64,000 nt of DNA from Dioscorea cayenensis subsp. rotundata (taxonomy: Eukaryota > Streptophyta > Magnoliopsida > Dioscoreales > Dioscoreaceae). The stretch spans positions 2,232,001 to 2,296,000 of the forward strand of contig NC_052475.1 of NCBI RefSeq assembly GCF_009730915.1, written 5' to 3'. The notes beneath the pieces were generated by a model. It was not told the DNA's origin. It worked only from the letters and a program-made list of their open reading frames with translations, and ran no database searches. Position numbers and translations under genes: made by a program. Below, piece after piece: positions 1 to 11,784 of this stretch (position 1 is its first letter; every line of letters begins with the position of its first letter).

Positions 1-25
1 AAGCAATGGTAACACAGGTTGTTCT

Positions 26-186
26 TGTTAGATATGTGTATGTATATTAGATGTATGTATATATATACATACGTATACCTGTACATTTAGCTTCTATATG
101 AAGCCCCATGATCACTAGTTGTGTAAGGAGAGATAAGTAACTGATCTAATTCTTCTTCTCCTCTTTCATTGTTACCTCTTCTAATA
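26..186 (+). repeat. 5' LTR of the copia element
   Basis: 161 bp, starting TGTTAGATATG. It ends TA instead of the expected CA, a point change compared with the 3' copy. The TSD GTTCT lies directly before it and the primer-binding site directly after it. Confidence 0.93.
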
Positions 187-575
187 TGGTATCAGACTAG
201 GTTTTCTTCTCCGGCCATCTTCTCCGGCCACCTCTCCGGCCATCTCTCCGGCCAGTCCTTTCTTCTTCCCTCTTTTCTTACACCTCTTCCTTTCTTCCCT
301 CATTCATACATACATACGCCCCACTTTCGCCTCAGCCCTCGGCCCGGCCCTGACCACTTTGCCCCCCTCTCCCCCGAGCATCGTCGCCCAGCCCATGACC
401 GCCCGGCCCCCTCCTCCCCTGACCCGCCCAGGCCTCTCCTCTCCCCTCCCACGCCCTGCCCTGATCTCTCCTCTCCTCTCGCCCAGATCGCCCGACCCGC
501 CAACTCACGTCGCCCTAACACCATCTCCGGCTACATCATCTTCTTCATCTCTGTCTCCTGCTGATCATCGATTCG

Positions 576-1836
576 TTGGCGATGTTTCGCCAGTTTCAGC
601 AGTCTCACCTCGCAGATCCCACTGGTCATGCACGGTCAGCTCAGGTTCCACCTCCTGCTCCAGGTAGTTCCTGTCCTCTATGGATTCTTGATTCTGGTGC
701 TTCTCTTCACATGACTCCTGATGCTACTTATCTTCATCATTCTCGTCCACCATTACATATTACACGTGTTCGTACTGCTGATGGCACCATGCTTCCTATT
801 TCCTCTACTGGCCATTTTTCTTCTACTTTCTTCTCTATTCCCTCTGTATCTCATGTTCCTCGTTTATCCATGAACCTTATGTCATTAGTCGACTTCTCGA
901 TTATGGTACGTCGAGTTATTTTTTTGATTGTACCTCATGTCGGGTAGTGCGGGGATCACGGTGGGAAGGTGATTGGGTCGGCCGCCGCCATGATGAAGTC
1001 TATGTGTTAGATACTCTTCATCTATCATCTTCCGCTAAGGATGTTCATCACTGTCATGCTGCCGTTTTATCTCATCATCTGTGGCATCATCGTCTCGGTC
1101 ATTTGTGTTACTCTCAAATGCATCATCTCTTGTTCGTCTTGGCGTCCTAGGAGCTGTCTCTCCTTCCTCTGATGTTGTCTGCTCTTGGTCAGTAAACTTG
1201 GTAAAGCGACTTCGACTTCCTTATCCTATGAGTGTATCTCGGACTCATGCTCCTTTTGATCTTATTCATTCGATGTTTGGGGTCCCGCTCCTTTTTGTTT
1301 CTAAAGGAGGTAACCGCTACTATGTTATTTTTTTATTGATGACTACACTCGCTTTACTTGGATCTACTTTTATGCATAATCGTGGTCGATTATTGTCTAT
1401 TTATCGATCTTTTTATAGCCATGGTTCACACCCGGTTCTTTGCCTCGATCAAGATCTTCCGATCCCGATTCAGGTGGTGAATACATTTCTCAGGCTTTTC
1501 GTGCCTTTTTGTCCTCTGAGGGCACCTTTCCTCAGTTATCTTGTCTCGGGGCTCATCCTCGGAATGGGGTAGCGAGCATAAGCATTGTCATATCTTAGAG
1601 GCGGCTCGTGCCCTTCTTCTTGGTGCATTTCTTCCTCCTCATTTTTTTGGGGTCGATCTTTGTCGATGCAGTACGTTTATCTAATTAACCTCGGTCTTCC
1701 TCTCCTCTCCATGATCGCGGCCCGGGAGAGTGTCTTCATAGCACACCTCCCTCGCTATGATCATCTTCGTATTTTTGGTTGTCGTTGTTTTTGTTTTTGC
1801 TCTCACCTCGAGGAGCGGACCAAACTCACCGCCTAG
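576..1836 (+). pseudogene. copia protease / GAG-pre-integrase / integrase remnants
   Basis: The protease signature WILDSGASLHMTPD is encoded from 681, with the D-S-G active-site triplet intact. A GAG-pre-integrase segment with HHRLGH is encoded near 1084. Integrase-core-like sequence is spread over several frames between about 1180 and 1700 (for example FVSKGGNRYYVIF near 1285), so it is frameshifted repeatedly. 1840-2430 encodes the Ser/Pro-rich linker that normally joins integrase to RT. The region can be followed only by switching frame, so it is a pseudogene. Confidence 0.85.
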
Positions 1837-2430
1837 TCTGTCTCTTGTGTTTTTCTGGGATATAGCCTTGAGCATAAAGGTTATCGTTGCTATGATCCAC
1901 GCTACCCGTCGTATTCGTATCTCTCGAGATGTCACATTTGATGAAGCTAACCTCTTTTATACTCCTCCTTCTTCTACTGAGTCTCCCTCTCTCTTGGTTC
2001 CTCTCTCTTTTCTTTTCCCTCCCTTTTCTTCTGCAGATACTTCCCCAGTGCCTTCCTCTCCACCTCTCCTCACTTCTCCAGAGCTTCTTAGTCACTCCCC
2101 TCTTGGCCCTCCTTCTCCACTATCTGCTGAGTCTCCTGCTGTGTCTACCAATTCTTCTTCACTCCCTCCTGCTCACCCGCCAGTTCGTTTACTTTACCAT
2201 CGTCGAGATCCCACTGTGACTCCACATCGTGCGGTCCTCTCGGCGCCTCCCCTACTATTGATCCGGCTCACGAGGGTATCCTCCCTCCCTTACTCTTTAC
2301 GAGATCGCTCCACCTTACATCCACCTGTTCGTTATGCTTCTTCTAGCACTAGTATCTCAGATGTCATTGAGCCAGGTACCTACAGGGAAGCGGTTCGATC
2401 TCCTGAGTGGCGGACCGCCATGACTGAGGA

Positions 2431-5151
2431 TGTAATACCCTGAACCTTTGGATACCTGTTGGAAAATATATTCAGGGTATTACTACAGTTGCAGTAAGAT
2501 TTTTCTACGGAGTAATCTTGTTGAGAAACCCCAAGTGGTAAGAACAAGGACCGAAATGTAAAAGTTTTTAAAAGATTTTGGGTTAAAGAATAATAGAAAA
2601 AGGATTGAGATAAAATATTTCTGAAAACCAAGGACTGAAAGGTAAGTGGAAGGGATCATTTGGAAATGTTGTGTTATAATCCAAGGACCATTGAATAATT
2701 TTAAAGAATCTTTAGAGAATACTATTTTATAATTCAGGGACCAATTGTGAGGTTTTCAGGGACTGTCTTGTAAGAAATTATGTTTTGAGGGACTAAATGT
2801 AAATTTCGGCTGAATCATAAGATTGGAGAAAAAAATCTAGAAAGCTTGAGTGTTGTTAGTCTTCTTCTCCACCATTTTGCTTTACTGATGAACCCGTGAG
2901 AAAAAAATAAAATAAAAAAATGAAATTGAAAAGGAAAATGGGAGGCTTGAAGGAGTTTGGAGGCTTGGAGAATCTTGGGAGAAAGTTCACAGGAGTGTTT
3001 GTTTCTTGGTAAGGATTTCTTGGTGTTGTATTTTTCATGTATATATGCATGTATGTATTTTGGGTGATTTTGGAGGAAATAATGAATTTGTTTTGAGGAA
3101 ATCATGATGGAGTTGATGAGGGTGTTGTTGTGAAATTGTTTTTGTGTTGAAAACCTTGTATTTGTGATGGAAATTGCTTGAAATGGAGATGAGTTTGCCG
3201 GAATTACTGTAGTAATTACTGTAGCACCGAGATTAGGGTTTTGTTTGGTTAATTAAATTGATTATGATGATTAGGAGGTTAATGATAATGGTTAGATTGA
3301 AATGGGTTGAGTTAGCCAGTGTTGAATTGGTTGGATCTAACCAAGTTGGATTGAATTGATTGAGTTGAATCAATTTGGTTGAGTTGAGGCTTGATCAAAT
3401 CAAGTTGAGATGGTTTGGGTTTTGGTTCAGTTGATTTGGGTTAAGGGTTTTTGGACTGAACCAAGTTGGTTCAATGGATTTTGAATAAGAATTGAGTTGG
3501 TTCAAGCTGGTTCAGTTTGATTGAGTTTGGTTCAGTGCAGATTAAGCTTGGTTCAGTGCAATTGAGACTTGGTTGATGGAATTGAGATTGGTTCGATTGG
3601 TTTTAAGCGTGTTTTAGTCTAAATTGAGTTGGTTTAAGTGCGATTGAAAACCAGGTTGGATTATGCGAGATCGGATTTTTAACCGATTGGAGTGAGTGGG
3701 CCCAATAGAGAGTTGATTATTATTTTTTTGTATTTTTCTTTTGAGTTTAAATATATTATTTATTTTTATTATATTATTATGTTATGTGTTGTTCAGTCTT
3801 GGGAGGGAGTTCAGGGTCTAGCAAGGAACCCAAGGACACGGAGTGAGTTGGTAGTGGCTATTATTTTTAAATAATTGATTAATTATTATTATTTTTGAAA
3901 TAATTATTTAATGGCTAGTATTTTTGAAAATAATTGTTTAAGTATTTCTTTTTTTATCATGTTTAATTAGGGCGTATAATGTTGAGGGTATACATATATT
4001 TATTTTACCGTTGATGTTCCGACAATCGTATTGATACATCAATTTCAGTATAATTATACGTATTTATAAATAGTATAAAATACATGTATATGTGATTTAA
4101 TTATTCGGTTCATGAATTTATTTTTGGATGGTTATATATGCTTTGATTTGGAATGATTTGTGAAATCATGTGCGTGTATTAAAATGTTTTACCGACAATA
4201 TTTGTGGGACTGGTTTTCATTCCTGGCATAGGAATGGTATTTTGTATTTGGATTTTACTGATATTATGCATGTATCGTACTGTGAATGTCCTGGATAAGG
4301 ACCATGTGATATGATTTATCAGATTTTGTATTGTTCTTTGCATCTACATGTTGGTTTGGATGGTGACGCGGGCTAAGGCCCGACCTCTGCGATAGTGGGT
4401 TCCCACGGGCCGACCTTTAGAGGTGGCGTGGTGGACTCAGGGTGTTGATTTGTCCGGATCGGTGGGAGCGTAGAGCCCCTCGATTGGATGATACATCGGG
4501 ATCCCGAGTCACCACACGGGACCCGGTGGGCCAACGTCGAGGTTATGAAGACCTTGGCGGCTCCCAACCTAGTCGCGTGACAGGGCTAAGTCGGGAGAGT
4601 TTTTCGAGCTATGGATTTGAGAATGGTTTTTATATTATCGATTATTTTGACATTGATTTATGATGAATTTATGTTTTCAAAAGTTCTTTTAAAAATGTAT
4701 TTTTGCTAGAATTCTAGTATTTTTGGAAAAAGTTGGAAAAATTATTTAAGCGAGTTGGTATTTATATACTTTATATACACTATATTTAAGTATTTGGAAT
4801 TATTAAGCCACTACCGACCAACCCTGAATGTCTCTGTAAAGTGCAGGGAGGCGGGAACCTAGATTACCCGATCGGGTTTAGAGCGAGTCGGGGTTCGATC
4901 CGAGGGACTGCAGTGGGTCCCTCATTTCTTTCTTTCTTGTTATTGGTGTCATGACCTTGTAGCGGTTGTACCCACAAATTAGAGTGATTATATTTATTGT
5001 ATTTATGTATTTGAACATGTACTTGGTGAAAAATTGTAAATTGTGATTTGTAGGTCTGATTTTGTTTAAAACAGGGTGTCAGTTTCCAGTTAAAAGGGAA
5101 TTTTAACTGATGGGTGCCACATTTACCTCGGTAGAAGGGGTGGGTGTGACA
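2431..5151 (+). mobile_element. 2.7-kb solo LTR, probably of a Ty3/gypsy chromovirus, nested in the copia RT
   Basis: The segment starts TGTAATACCCTGAACC and ends GGGTGTGACA, with TG...CA ends. It is bounded by the 5-bp duplication GAGGA at 2426-2430 and 5152-5156. It contains no gag/pol and no second LTR, so it is a solo LTR left by recombination. Removing it with one TSD copy rejoins the copia RT in one frame. A second, inverted, truncated copy lies at 26268-28475. The interior has a T/G-rich stretch of TTGGTTCA/TTGAG motifs (about 3290-3650) and a GC-rich block (4360-4600). LTRs of this length with TGTAATACCC starts occur in Tekay/Del-type gypsy elements; that clade is inferred. Confidence 0.92.
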
Positions 5152-6625
5152 GAGGAGCTTGATGCCTTGTCTCGGACTCACACATGGGATATTGTCCCTC
5201 TCCCTGCTCATGCCATTCCCATTACTTGTCGCTGGATTTATCGGGTGAAGACCCGTTCTGATGGATCTCTCGAGCGCTATAAAACGCGTCTTGTTGCTCG
5301 TGGTTTTCAGCAGGAGTATGGTCGTGACTATGAGGAGACTTTTGCTCCTGTAGCCCATATGCACACTGTTCGTACATTAGTTGCTATTGCCGTTGTTCGT
5401 CGGTGGGTTCTTCATCAGCTTAATGTGAAGAACGCCTTTCTTCATGGGGACCTGAAAGAGGAGATCTACATGACTCCTCCTCCACGGCCTTCGAGTGCCT
5501 CGAGGATCTGTTTGTCGTCTTCGCCGTGCTCTCCTATGGTCTCAGCGGGCTCCTCGTGCTCGGTTTGAGAGATTCGATCTGATTGTTGAGGTGCTGGTTT
5601 TTACTTCTAGCATCCATGATCCGGCGATCTTTATTCATTCTTCGCCTCGTGGTCGGACCATTCTTCTTACGTATGTAGATGATATGATTCTTCTTGGTGA
5701 TGATTACGCTCATATTACTTTTGTGAAGCGAAGCGTGTGAGACCTTCTTGATGAGTCGATCTAGGCCCGGCTTCGATATTTTTACGGGTATCGAGATCAC
5801 ATCTCATCTTGATGGTTATCGATTATCTCGGGACGTTACACTCTTGATCTCCTTGCTCGCTCCGGCTTGACCCGATACTGCATCGCCTTTGCTCAGCGAT
5901 GGAGTTGCATTTGCGACTCGTGCTTCGATGGGACTCCCTTACCGGATCCTACTCGCTATCGGCATCTTGTTGGTAGCTTGGTATATCTTCGTCATTACCG
6001 TCCCCGACATCTCTCATGCTGTGCACATTCTCGGTCGGTTGTTGCGGCTCCCACCTCTGTTCATTATGGACATCTTCTTCAGCGTCTCTGCGATATCTTC
6101 GATAGCCTTTCGTCTCGCGTGGTTTGTTCTACTCCCACCGATCCACTCTTGACTCATGAGCCTATTACGATGCTACTTGGGCCGGCTCCCACGATGATAG
6201 GGTCTCATCATCAGCTACTTGTATCTTTCTAGGGTCTTCCCTTGTTGTTTGGAAGACTAAGAAAAGCAGATTGCTGCCAAGTCGATCTTGAGGCGAGGTT
6301 CGTGCTTTGGCTTCTACGATGCAGGGAGGTACTTTGGATTCGCTCCATTCTAGAGAATTTTTGGTGTACTGGGATTCATTCTTCTATTCCTATTCACTGT
6401 GACGATGCAGAGGGCCCTTCGATTCGCTGCGATCCGGTCAAGCATGAGCTGACCAAACACATTGGTGTGGATGCACACTTCACTCGTTGTCATGTTCGTG
6501 CTCATCGTGTGTCGCTTCATTATCCGCCTCTCGAGGGTTCGGTGGTCGATTTCTTCACTAAAAGCCCGGAACACGTGATCAACATCTATTTATGTTGTCC
6601 AAACTCAAGACACATGATCCGCCTT
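5152..6625 (+). pseudogene. copia reverse transcriptase / RNase H remnant
   Basis: The frame from about 5152 to 5568 reads as the N-terminal copia RT (RVT_2), including GSLERYKTRLVARGF and the QEYGRDYEETFAPVA motif. After frameshifts the catalytic YVDDM motif is encoded at 5672-5686, and the C-terminal RNase H tail with DFFTKS-like residues near 6548. The 5' part of this domain is at about 2380-2430, on the other side of the solo LTR. Frameshifts around 5500-5570 and 5740 show the copy is dead. Confidence 0.88.
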
Positions 6626-6640
6626 GAGTTTGAGGGGGGG

Positions 6641-6801
6641 TGTTAGATATGTGTATGTATATTAGATGTATGTATGTATATACATACGTATACATGTACA
6701 TTTAGCTTCTATATGAAGCCCCATGATCACTAGTTGTGTAAGGAGAGATAAGTAACTGATCTAATTCTTCTTCTCCTCTTTCATTGTTACCTCTTCTAAC
6801 A
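6641..6801 (+). repeat. 3' LTR of the copia element
   Basis: 161 bp, TGTTAG...TAACA. It differs from the 5' copy at three positions (two in the TA/TG-rich start and one in the terminal dinucleotide). It is followed by the TSD GTTCT at 6802-6806. Confidence 0.93.
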
Positions 6802-7504
6802 GTTCTTAGGAAGGAAATCAATCTACCATGAGGGGTTAATTTTAACCCTCCACTGCAGCACCTCACAGACAGACACTACAAGAAAATATGGGCATTAGAG
6901 ACGGAATTTTTCCAACGGAATTTTTCCGTTGGTGAAAGTCAATATCACCAACGGATTTTGTGACGGAATTCGAACGAAAAAGATTTTATAATTTAAAACA
7001 TATTAGTGACGGAAATTCATATTATCACCAGCGGAATATTCCGTTGGTGATAGTTCTGATGAAAAATTCCGTTGGAAAAAAACATAGAGGCGAAATTTTT
7101 AGGGTATTACCAGCGGAATTCGATAGTATCACCAGCGAATTCAATACATTCACCAGCGGAATTGTGTAGTATCACCAGCGAATTCTATACTATTACTAAC
7201 GGAATTTTTGTATTATCACTACTGAATTCTCTACCATCACCAACTGAATTTTTATAATATCACTAACAGAATTTTTTGTGTTATTACCAGCGAATTTTTG
7301 TATTATCACCAGCGAATTTGTATTATCACCAGCTGAATTCAATACTAATACCAATGGAATTTTTGTAGTATCACCAAGAAATTCTAACGATGAGTGATTA
7401 AACTAATATTTAATAATATTAGAATAAAAAAATAAGCATAAACACCGTGACTCAATCATGAAATTAATAATATTTAATAAATATTATTAAACTAATATTT
7501 AATA

Positions 7505-7775
7505 ATATTAGTTGTGGGTGGCTCAAAGACGTACTTCCTCATCAGGCCAGCCAAACCATAGCCCAACACTGTCAACAAGAGAAAGAAGAACCCTAATCCG
7601 AATCTCAAAGGCACGGGTGGTAACAATGAGGATCGGGCGGCGATGAAGGAGATGGATCTCTTGTAGAACGCGATGCCGACGGGCGTGGGCGGGGCCAATC
7701 CCAGGCGGAGCCGGCGTTGGCGAAGATCGTGATCAAGGCGTGCTCCTTCATATTGAGCGACCCCAGTTCGGTGAG
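7505..7775 (-). pseudogene. captured oligopeptide transporter (OPT family) fragment inside the CACTA element
   Basis: Read on the minus strand, the sequence encodes three blocks typical of plant OPT transporters in the correct order: NMKEHALITIFANAG near 7760-7715, FYKRSISFIAA near 7665-7630, and LGYGLAGLMRKYV near 7550-7510. In plant OPTs these match the conserved KEHVLITIFAN, YKRSISF and LGYGWAG-RKY motifs of the N-terminal membrane region. The blocks lie in different frames, so at least two frameshifts separate them. The homology stops at the AT-rich CACTA sequence at about 7505. It is a captured, non-functional piece; family assignment is from motif memory. Confidence 0.75.
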
Positions 7776-7785
7776 AACTCCCCGT

Positions 7786-8270
7786 CTCGAAACCCGGGAT
7801 CTTGAATCCGAGACTGCAGCGCATTGGCTGGGTATTCTCGGAAGCGACTTCCTCGAAGCGAAGCTTCTCTATTCCTCACAACTAGCACTGCTTCTCCTTC
7901 TCCCTTCTTCTTTTTCTTCTTCGAGTTTTGGTCAGTGGAGCTACTTGATCCTTGAGGCCCGATGGGTCGATTGCTTGTGTTTCAAGGTGAGCTTTCGTTT
8001 TTCTTTGTTTGATCGAACTTTTATATGTGCTTGAGCCGAAGAGACCGATGAAAATTAGAGTATTGTGAATTTTGTGAATGTCTCTTGGATTAGTTTTGAA
8101 ATTTATTTGTTAATTTTGATTTTGTAATCTGTAAGGTTGTTATTATTTTTGTTTGTTTGAATTTTGATTGTCATGTTGTCATTGGTTTTTCATATGATTC
8201 AGATGCGTTGGATGAAAATTAGAGTATTGTGAATTTTGTGAATGTCTCCGAAACCCGGGATCTTGAATCT
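7786..8270 (+). repeat. two short direct duplications in the CACTA interior
   Basis: GAAACCCGGGATCTTGAATC occurs at about 7788 and again at about 8251. A ~38-bp segment beginning GATGAAAATTAGAGTATTG occurs at about 8049 and again at about 8213. At the second site the two repeated segments directly abut, although they are ~240 bp apart at the first site. This arrangement suggests template switching during capture of genic DNA. No intact ORF is supported; short open frames here end at random positions. Confidence 0.6.
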
Positions 8271-8411
8271 GGTGGTTGGACGCGCCGAGGCGAGGAATCG
8301 ACCGACGGGGAGAGACGCCGCCTGAAAGGTGATCTGGGTGATGATCAGAGGGTTGGTGCGATGGCGAAGCCTTGGTTGAGAAATGATAGAAGAGAAGAAG
8401 GCGAACCCTAG

Positions 8412-9380
8412 AAACGATTACGTGTTAGCATCGGTATATGGCCTTGAACTTAGTTCATGTAATTAGTGGTTTTTATTGTGTTCTGTTTCATGATTTTTAG
8501 TGGTTTTTATTTTGTTTTTGAATTGATTTGTTCTTCATGTCATTCTTGTTGTGATGGTTTAATCCTATGTGTTTTGTGGTAATGCTCTGAAATTGCTTGT
8601 GTGTTTGCTCATGTAATTAGTTCAAGTCTATTTTTCTGTCAGAATCTATGCTTGAAGTGATTTGTGTGCTTAGAATTCTGTTTTTTAGTTGTGTTGAAAT
8701 TAAACTTTTTGTTGGCTTCTTTTTTTTTAGAAAAAAAAACTTTGGATTGTTGTGTTGCTTTGTGGAGTAGATGTTATTAAATAGAATTGTGGTAAATATT
8801 ATCCCAAAGATTAGATAGAGTTGGTTTCTCTCATTTGTTGAGAACTTTAGTTCAATACTTTCATCAGTGATTCAGTGGTAGGTTCAAGGCATATTTATTG
8901 AATCGCAATAAAATGTAAGCTGTCTTTTGATGATGAATTACATTTGTTATGTATGTATCACCTGAAGTTAAAAAATGACATTGAATTCTAAGTGACCTAA
9001 AGATGCTGTTCAGAATTTGCATACCAGAAAGGAAACTAATGGCGAAGCTTAGTTAGTTTGGATTCTCCATTGACTGAGATTGTTATTTCTTGCTTTACAC
9101 ATAGGATCAGCCTTAGATTTCTATACTTCTGTGAGATTTCAAATAACTTTGAAAGACATTAGAATTTTTATTATTAATTAGCAGGAAGTATTAAGCAAAA
9201 GTAAAATGTCTCTTATTTCTTCTATATCTTATAAGATTGATGAAGGGCCTTAGGTTGGATGTGTGATTTTTATTCTGTTCTTGCACTAATTGGCTTTGTT
9301 GTTGTTTCTCATGCAATGAACTTGTTGTTGATTACCTGGTTTTGTTTGTCAAACTCCCAGCTAATGTTTTGCTTCTCTTT
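8412..9380. other. CACTA interior without recognisable genes
   Basis: T-rich sequence resembling plant intron or UTR DNA, bounded on the right by a good splice acceptor at 9381-9385. It may be an intron captured with the exon at 9386-9454. No ORF or internal repeat is convincing here. Confidence 0.5.
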
Positions 9381-9385
9381 TCCAG

Positions 9386-9454
9386 CTTGTTGATCAAGGC
9401 ACTGAAGGACAGTGTAATTCAGAATGTAAGACCATTGAGCGAGCTTGTCAGGAG
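9386..9454 (+). pseudogene. single captured exon, saposin/canopy-like protein
   Basis: A 69-bp open segment is framed by a polypyrimidine tract ending TTTTCCAG (to 9385) and a GT donor at 9455, with phase 0 on both sides. It encodes 23 residues, VDQGTEGQCNSECKTIERAC with one residue before and two after. The spaced cysteines and the CKTIERACQE string resemble an exon of a conserved plant saposin-like secretory protein; I recall the pattern but cannot check it. No flanking exon was found within the CACTA element, so it is probably an orphan exon carried inside the transposon. Confidence 0.5.
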
Positions 9455-11780
9455 GTGGATATAATCTTCTCTTTATTTTGCATTGTGATTCAATCTGTTG
9501 TTTAAATTTTTAACAATAGCGACATAGATATGAAATAGTTTTTATTTTCTATTTTATTTTTATAAAAATAGTACATAACCTATAATTTTAATAAAAAAAG
9601 GTGTTCAGAATATCTATTTGATGGTTTCTTTAAAATAAAAACAGTAAAGACATCGGATTTAATTAAATATATTGATAAAATATGTAGACCAAAATTTTTT
9701 ATTATATATTTTTATTAAAAAAGGTGTTTATACTTTATAGTAATGTGCTGGCACAGAGTTTAAAAGGAAGTCAAGGAAGTCACATGAACCTAACTTTCAT
9801 GAAGATACTGTTCTCTTATATATATATATATATATATATATATCTTAAGAATTTTTAGAATTTCACATTATTTGTGTTGGGGTGGCTGTTAAGAATGGAC
9901 TTTAGACTTAAAAAAATAACAAATGATTTGTACATGTTTTGGGTTTTCTTTTAAGTCCTCGTCATTATCTTGGTTGAAGGTTCTAATTAAAACTAAAGAG
10001 CTTGGATTGTTTGTTGTGTTGTATTATTAGAGAGTTTCAGTTGGTTTAGTTGCCTAAAAGGCTACATATTATCAGCAGCTTAAATGCCTCGTATGCGCGC
10101 ACACACACATATATATATATAAGTATCACTTGATTTTTAGTTTAAAACATGTACATTAAAAGAGAATCACTTGATTTTAAATTTTAGTGGTTGCCTCATA
10201 CAATTTCTAATTTCTAATGGTCAGACCTTTCTTGTGACCTCATACAATTTTCCATATCAATGAACAGTACTTTAAAGAATTATATCACCCGTTATCATAT
10301 TATAAATCATGTTTGAAAAGGGATATTTGGTGGCCATAAGAAACTCATTGTACCATCTTGATGCTAGTAGTTTATGTTTAGTTGGGATGGTCACCTACCG
10401 ATTGTTGTTCTTAGAGTTGACCTATGAAATGAGTTTGAAGAAAAAGCTTTAGCTTTTTCTTTTTTGTTGATTTTGTACAAGTGTGTCAAAAGTTATAGTA
10501 ATTTTCTTGCAAAAAATGCTATTCCAATCTCATTTTCTTGAAGTTTTGATTTTCATATTAAATAACACTGCTGCATAAGAGCTATATATTCTATTGCCAC
10601 TTAATTCTTGAATTATTCAGTAGACACACCAATATGATATCAAATGTTTGCGGAGTTGATCATCTGTGGTTATTCCTTTCTGTTTGTATATATTGATCTC
10701 TTATCCATTTGATTACTATCCTTCAAATCAAGTTTTTGAAATGTTGATTGTACTCAAGTTACAAATTCTGTCATTAGCAAATAAACTATTGTGCTAATTG
10801 AACATCTCCGTTCGCATGTGTTAACTTTTCTTGGCAACTTAGAATTTTGGAACTAGTTTTTTTTCTTTAAGATAATGATTTAGAAACTGTATTTTATATG
10901 CTATAATTTTTATTTTAGTGATTGTATTTGGAAATACTACAAGTTAATTTATAATTCTAATGCTTAGCTTGTTTCCACTGTCTACCTTGTCGATACATCT
11001 GGCACTAGCTAGTTTTTCTAAGCAAAATGAACTTTGTGAACCAGCAGGTTAAAAAATGCGTTTTTCATTTGCTGGTTCTTTAGAATGGTCAATCATGTGT
11101 TACGAAGTCGAACCATTACCATATTGATATCCCATCTTTCTTTTTTCTTCCTTGTTGAATAGCATTGAGTGTACCTTGTGACACATTAAATTTCAAAATA
11201 TATAACTTTGTTAGAAAAGCAAAACATTATTTATTTACGAATTTAGTGTATAATATACTTTTTGTAAGCCTATCTATACAATGTTTTTATGTGTGTATAT
11301 ATATTAATTAAGAGTAAAAAATATTTGCCTTATTTTATTTCAAAGCATTGAATTGGACTCAAGCGTCTAGAGTGCATATCAATTTTTAAAAAGATTTATA
11401 ACAACCTTCCCTTGGCCATATATGTAATTCATGGTTTTATACAACTATATAAAATATATGACCCATACTTTTGATACTTGAAAAATAATTTTGTTTCATT
11501 TTTATGGATTTTAATTTGATGTTTGTATTTATGAACTTGGTGCCAATTTGGCTGCTCTTTGCTGCTGTTGTCTGTTAGACACATTCTTCTAATTCTATGA
11601 AAGCTTATTTAAGGTGTGGGAAGGAGCAAGCTAATGGAGTCTCACCTATGAGCTTTTATTTATGCACCCCTAGTTCTTTCTTAGGAGGAAGACATTAAAA
11701 TGTCTTTGTTATCTTTATTTTCTTTATTTTATTATTTCATATGGATATGAAATTATTATAGCAAAGATATTTCCTTTTTT
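9455..11780. other. AT-rich CACTA interior, no genes seen
   Basis: About 2.3 kb of AT-rich DNA with a (TA)n tract at about 9818-9842 and a short CA/TA microsatellite at about 10099-10120. It resembles intron sequence, with many short T-runs and no open frame of note. I see no internal TIRs or LTRs that would mark a separate insertion. Confidence 0.5.
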
Positions 11781-11784
11781 TCAA

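Larger units (their letters stand above)
26..6801 (+). mobile_element. Ty1/copia LTR retrotransposon, defective, interrupted by a solo LTR
   Basis: Two 161-bp direct repeats (26-186 and 6641-6801) begin TGTTAG and end CTAATA/CTAACA. They are flanked by the 5-bp duplication GTTCT at 21-25 and 6802-6806. A primer-binding site TGGTATCAGA (187-196), as in copia elements primed by initiator Met-tRNA, follows the first repeat, and a purine tract TGAGGGGGGG (6631-6640) precedes the second. Coding remnants occur in copia order: protease, GAG-pre-integrase, integrase, reverse transcriptase, RNase H. No gag is recognisable; 187-570 encodes only Ser/Pro-rich sequence. Several frameshifts and stops break integrase and RT, so the copy cannot be autonomous. 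The two LTRs differ at only three positions by eye. Confidence 0.95.

Noticed and set aside
169..667. Proline-rich protein frames near the window start
   Set aside because: Overlapping Pro/Ser frames on both strands arise from C/T-rich DNA after the copia primer-binding site; no gag motif is present.
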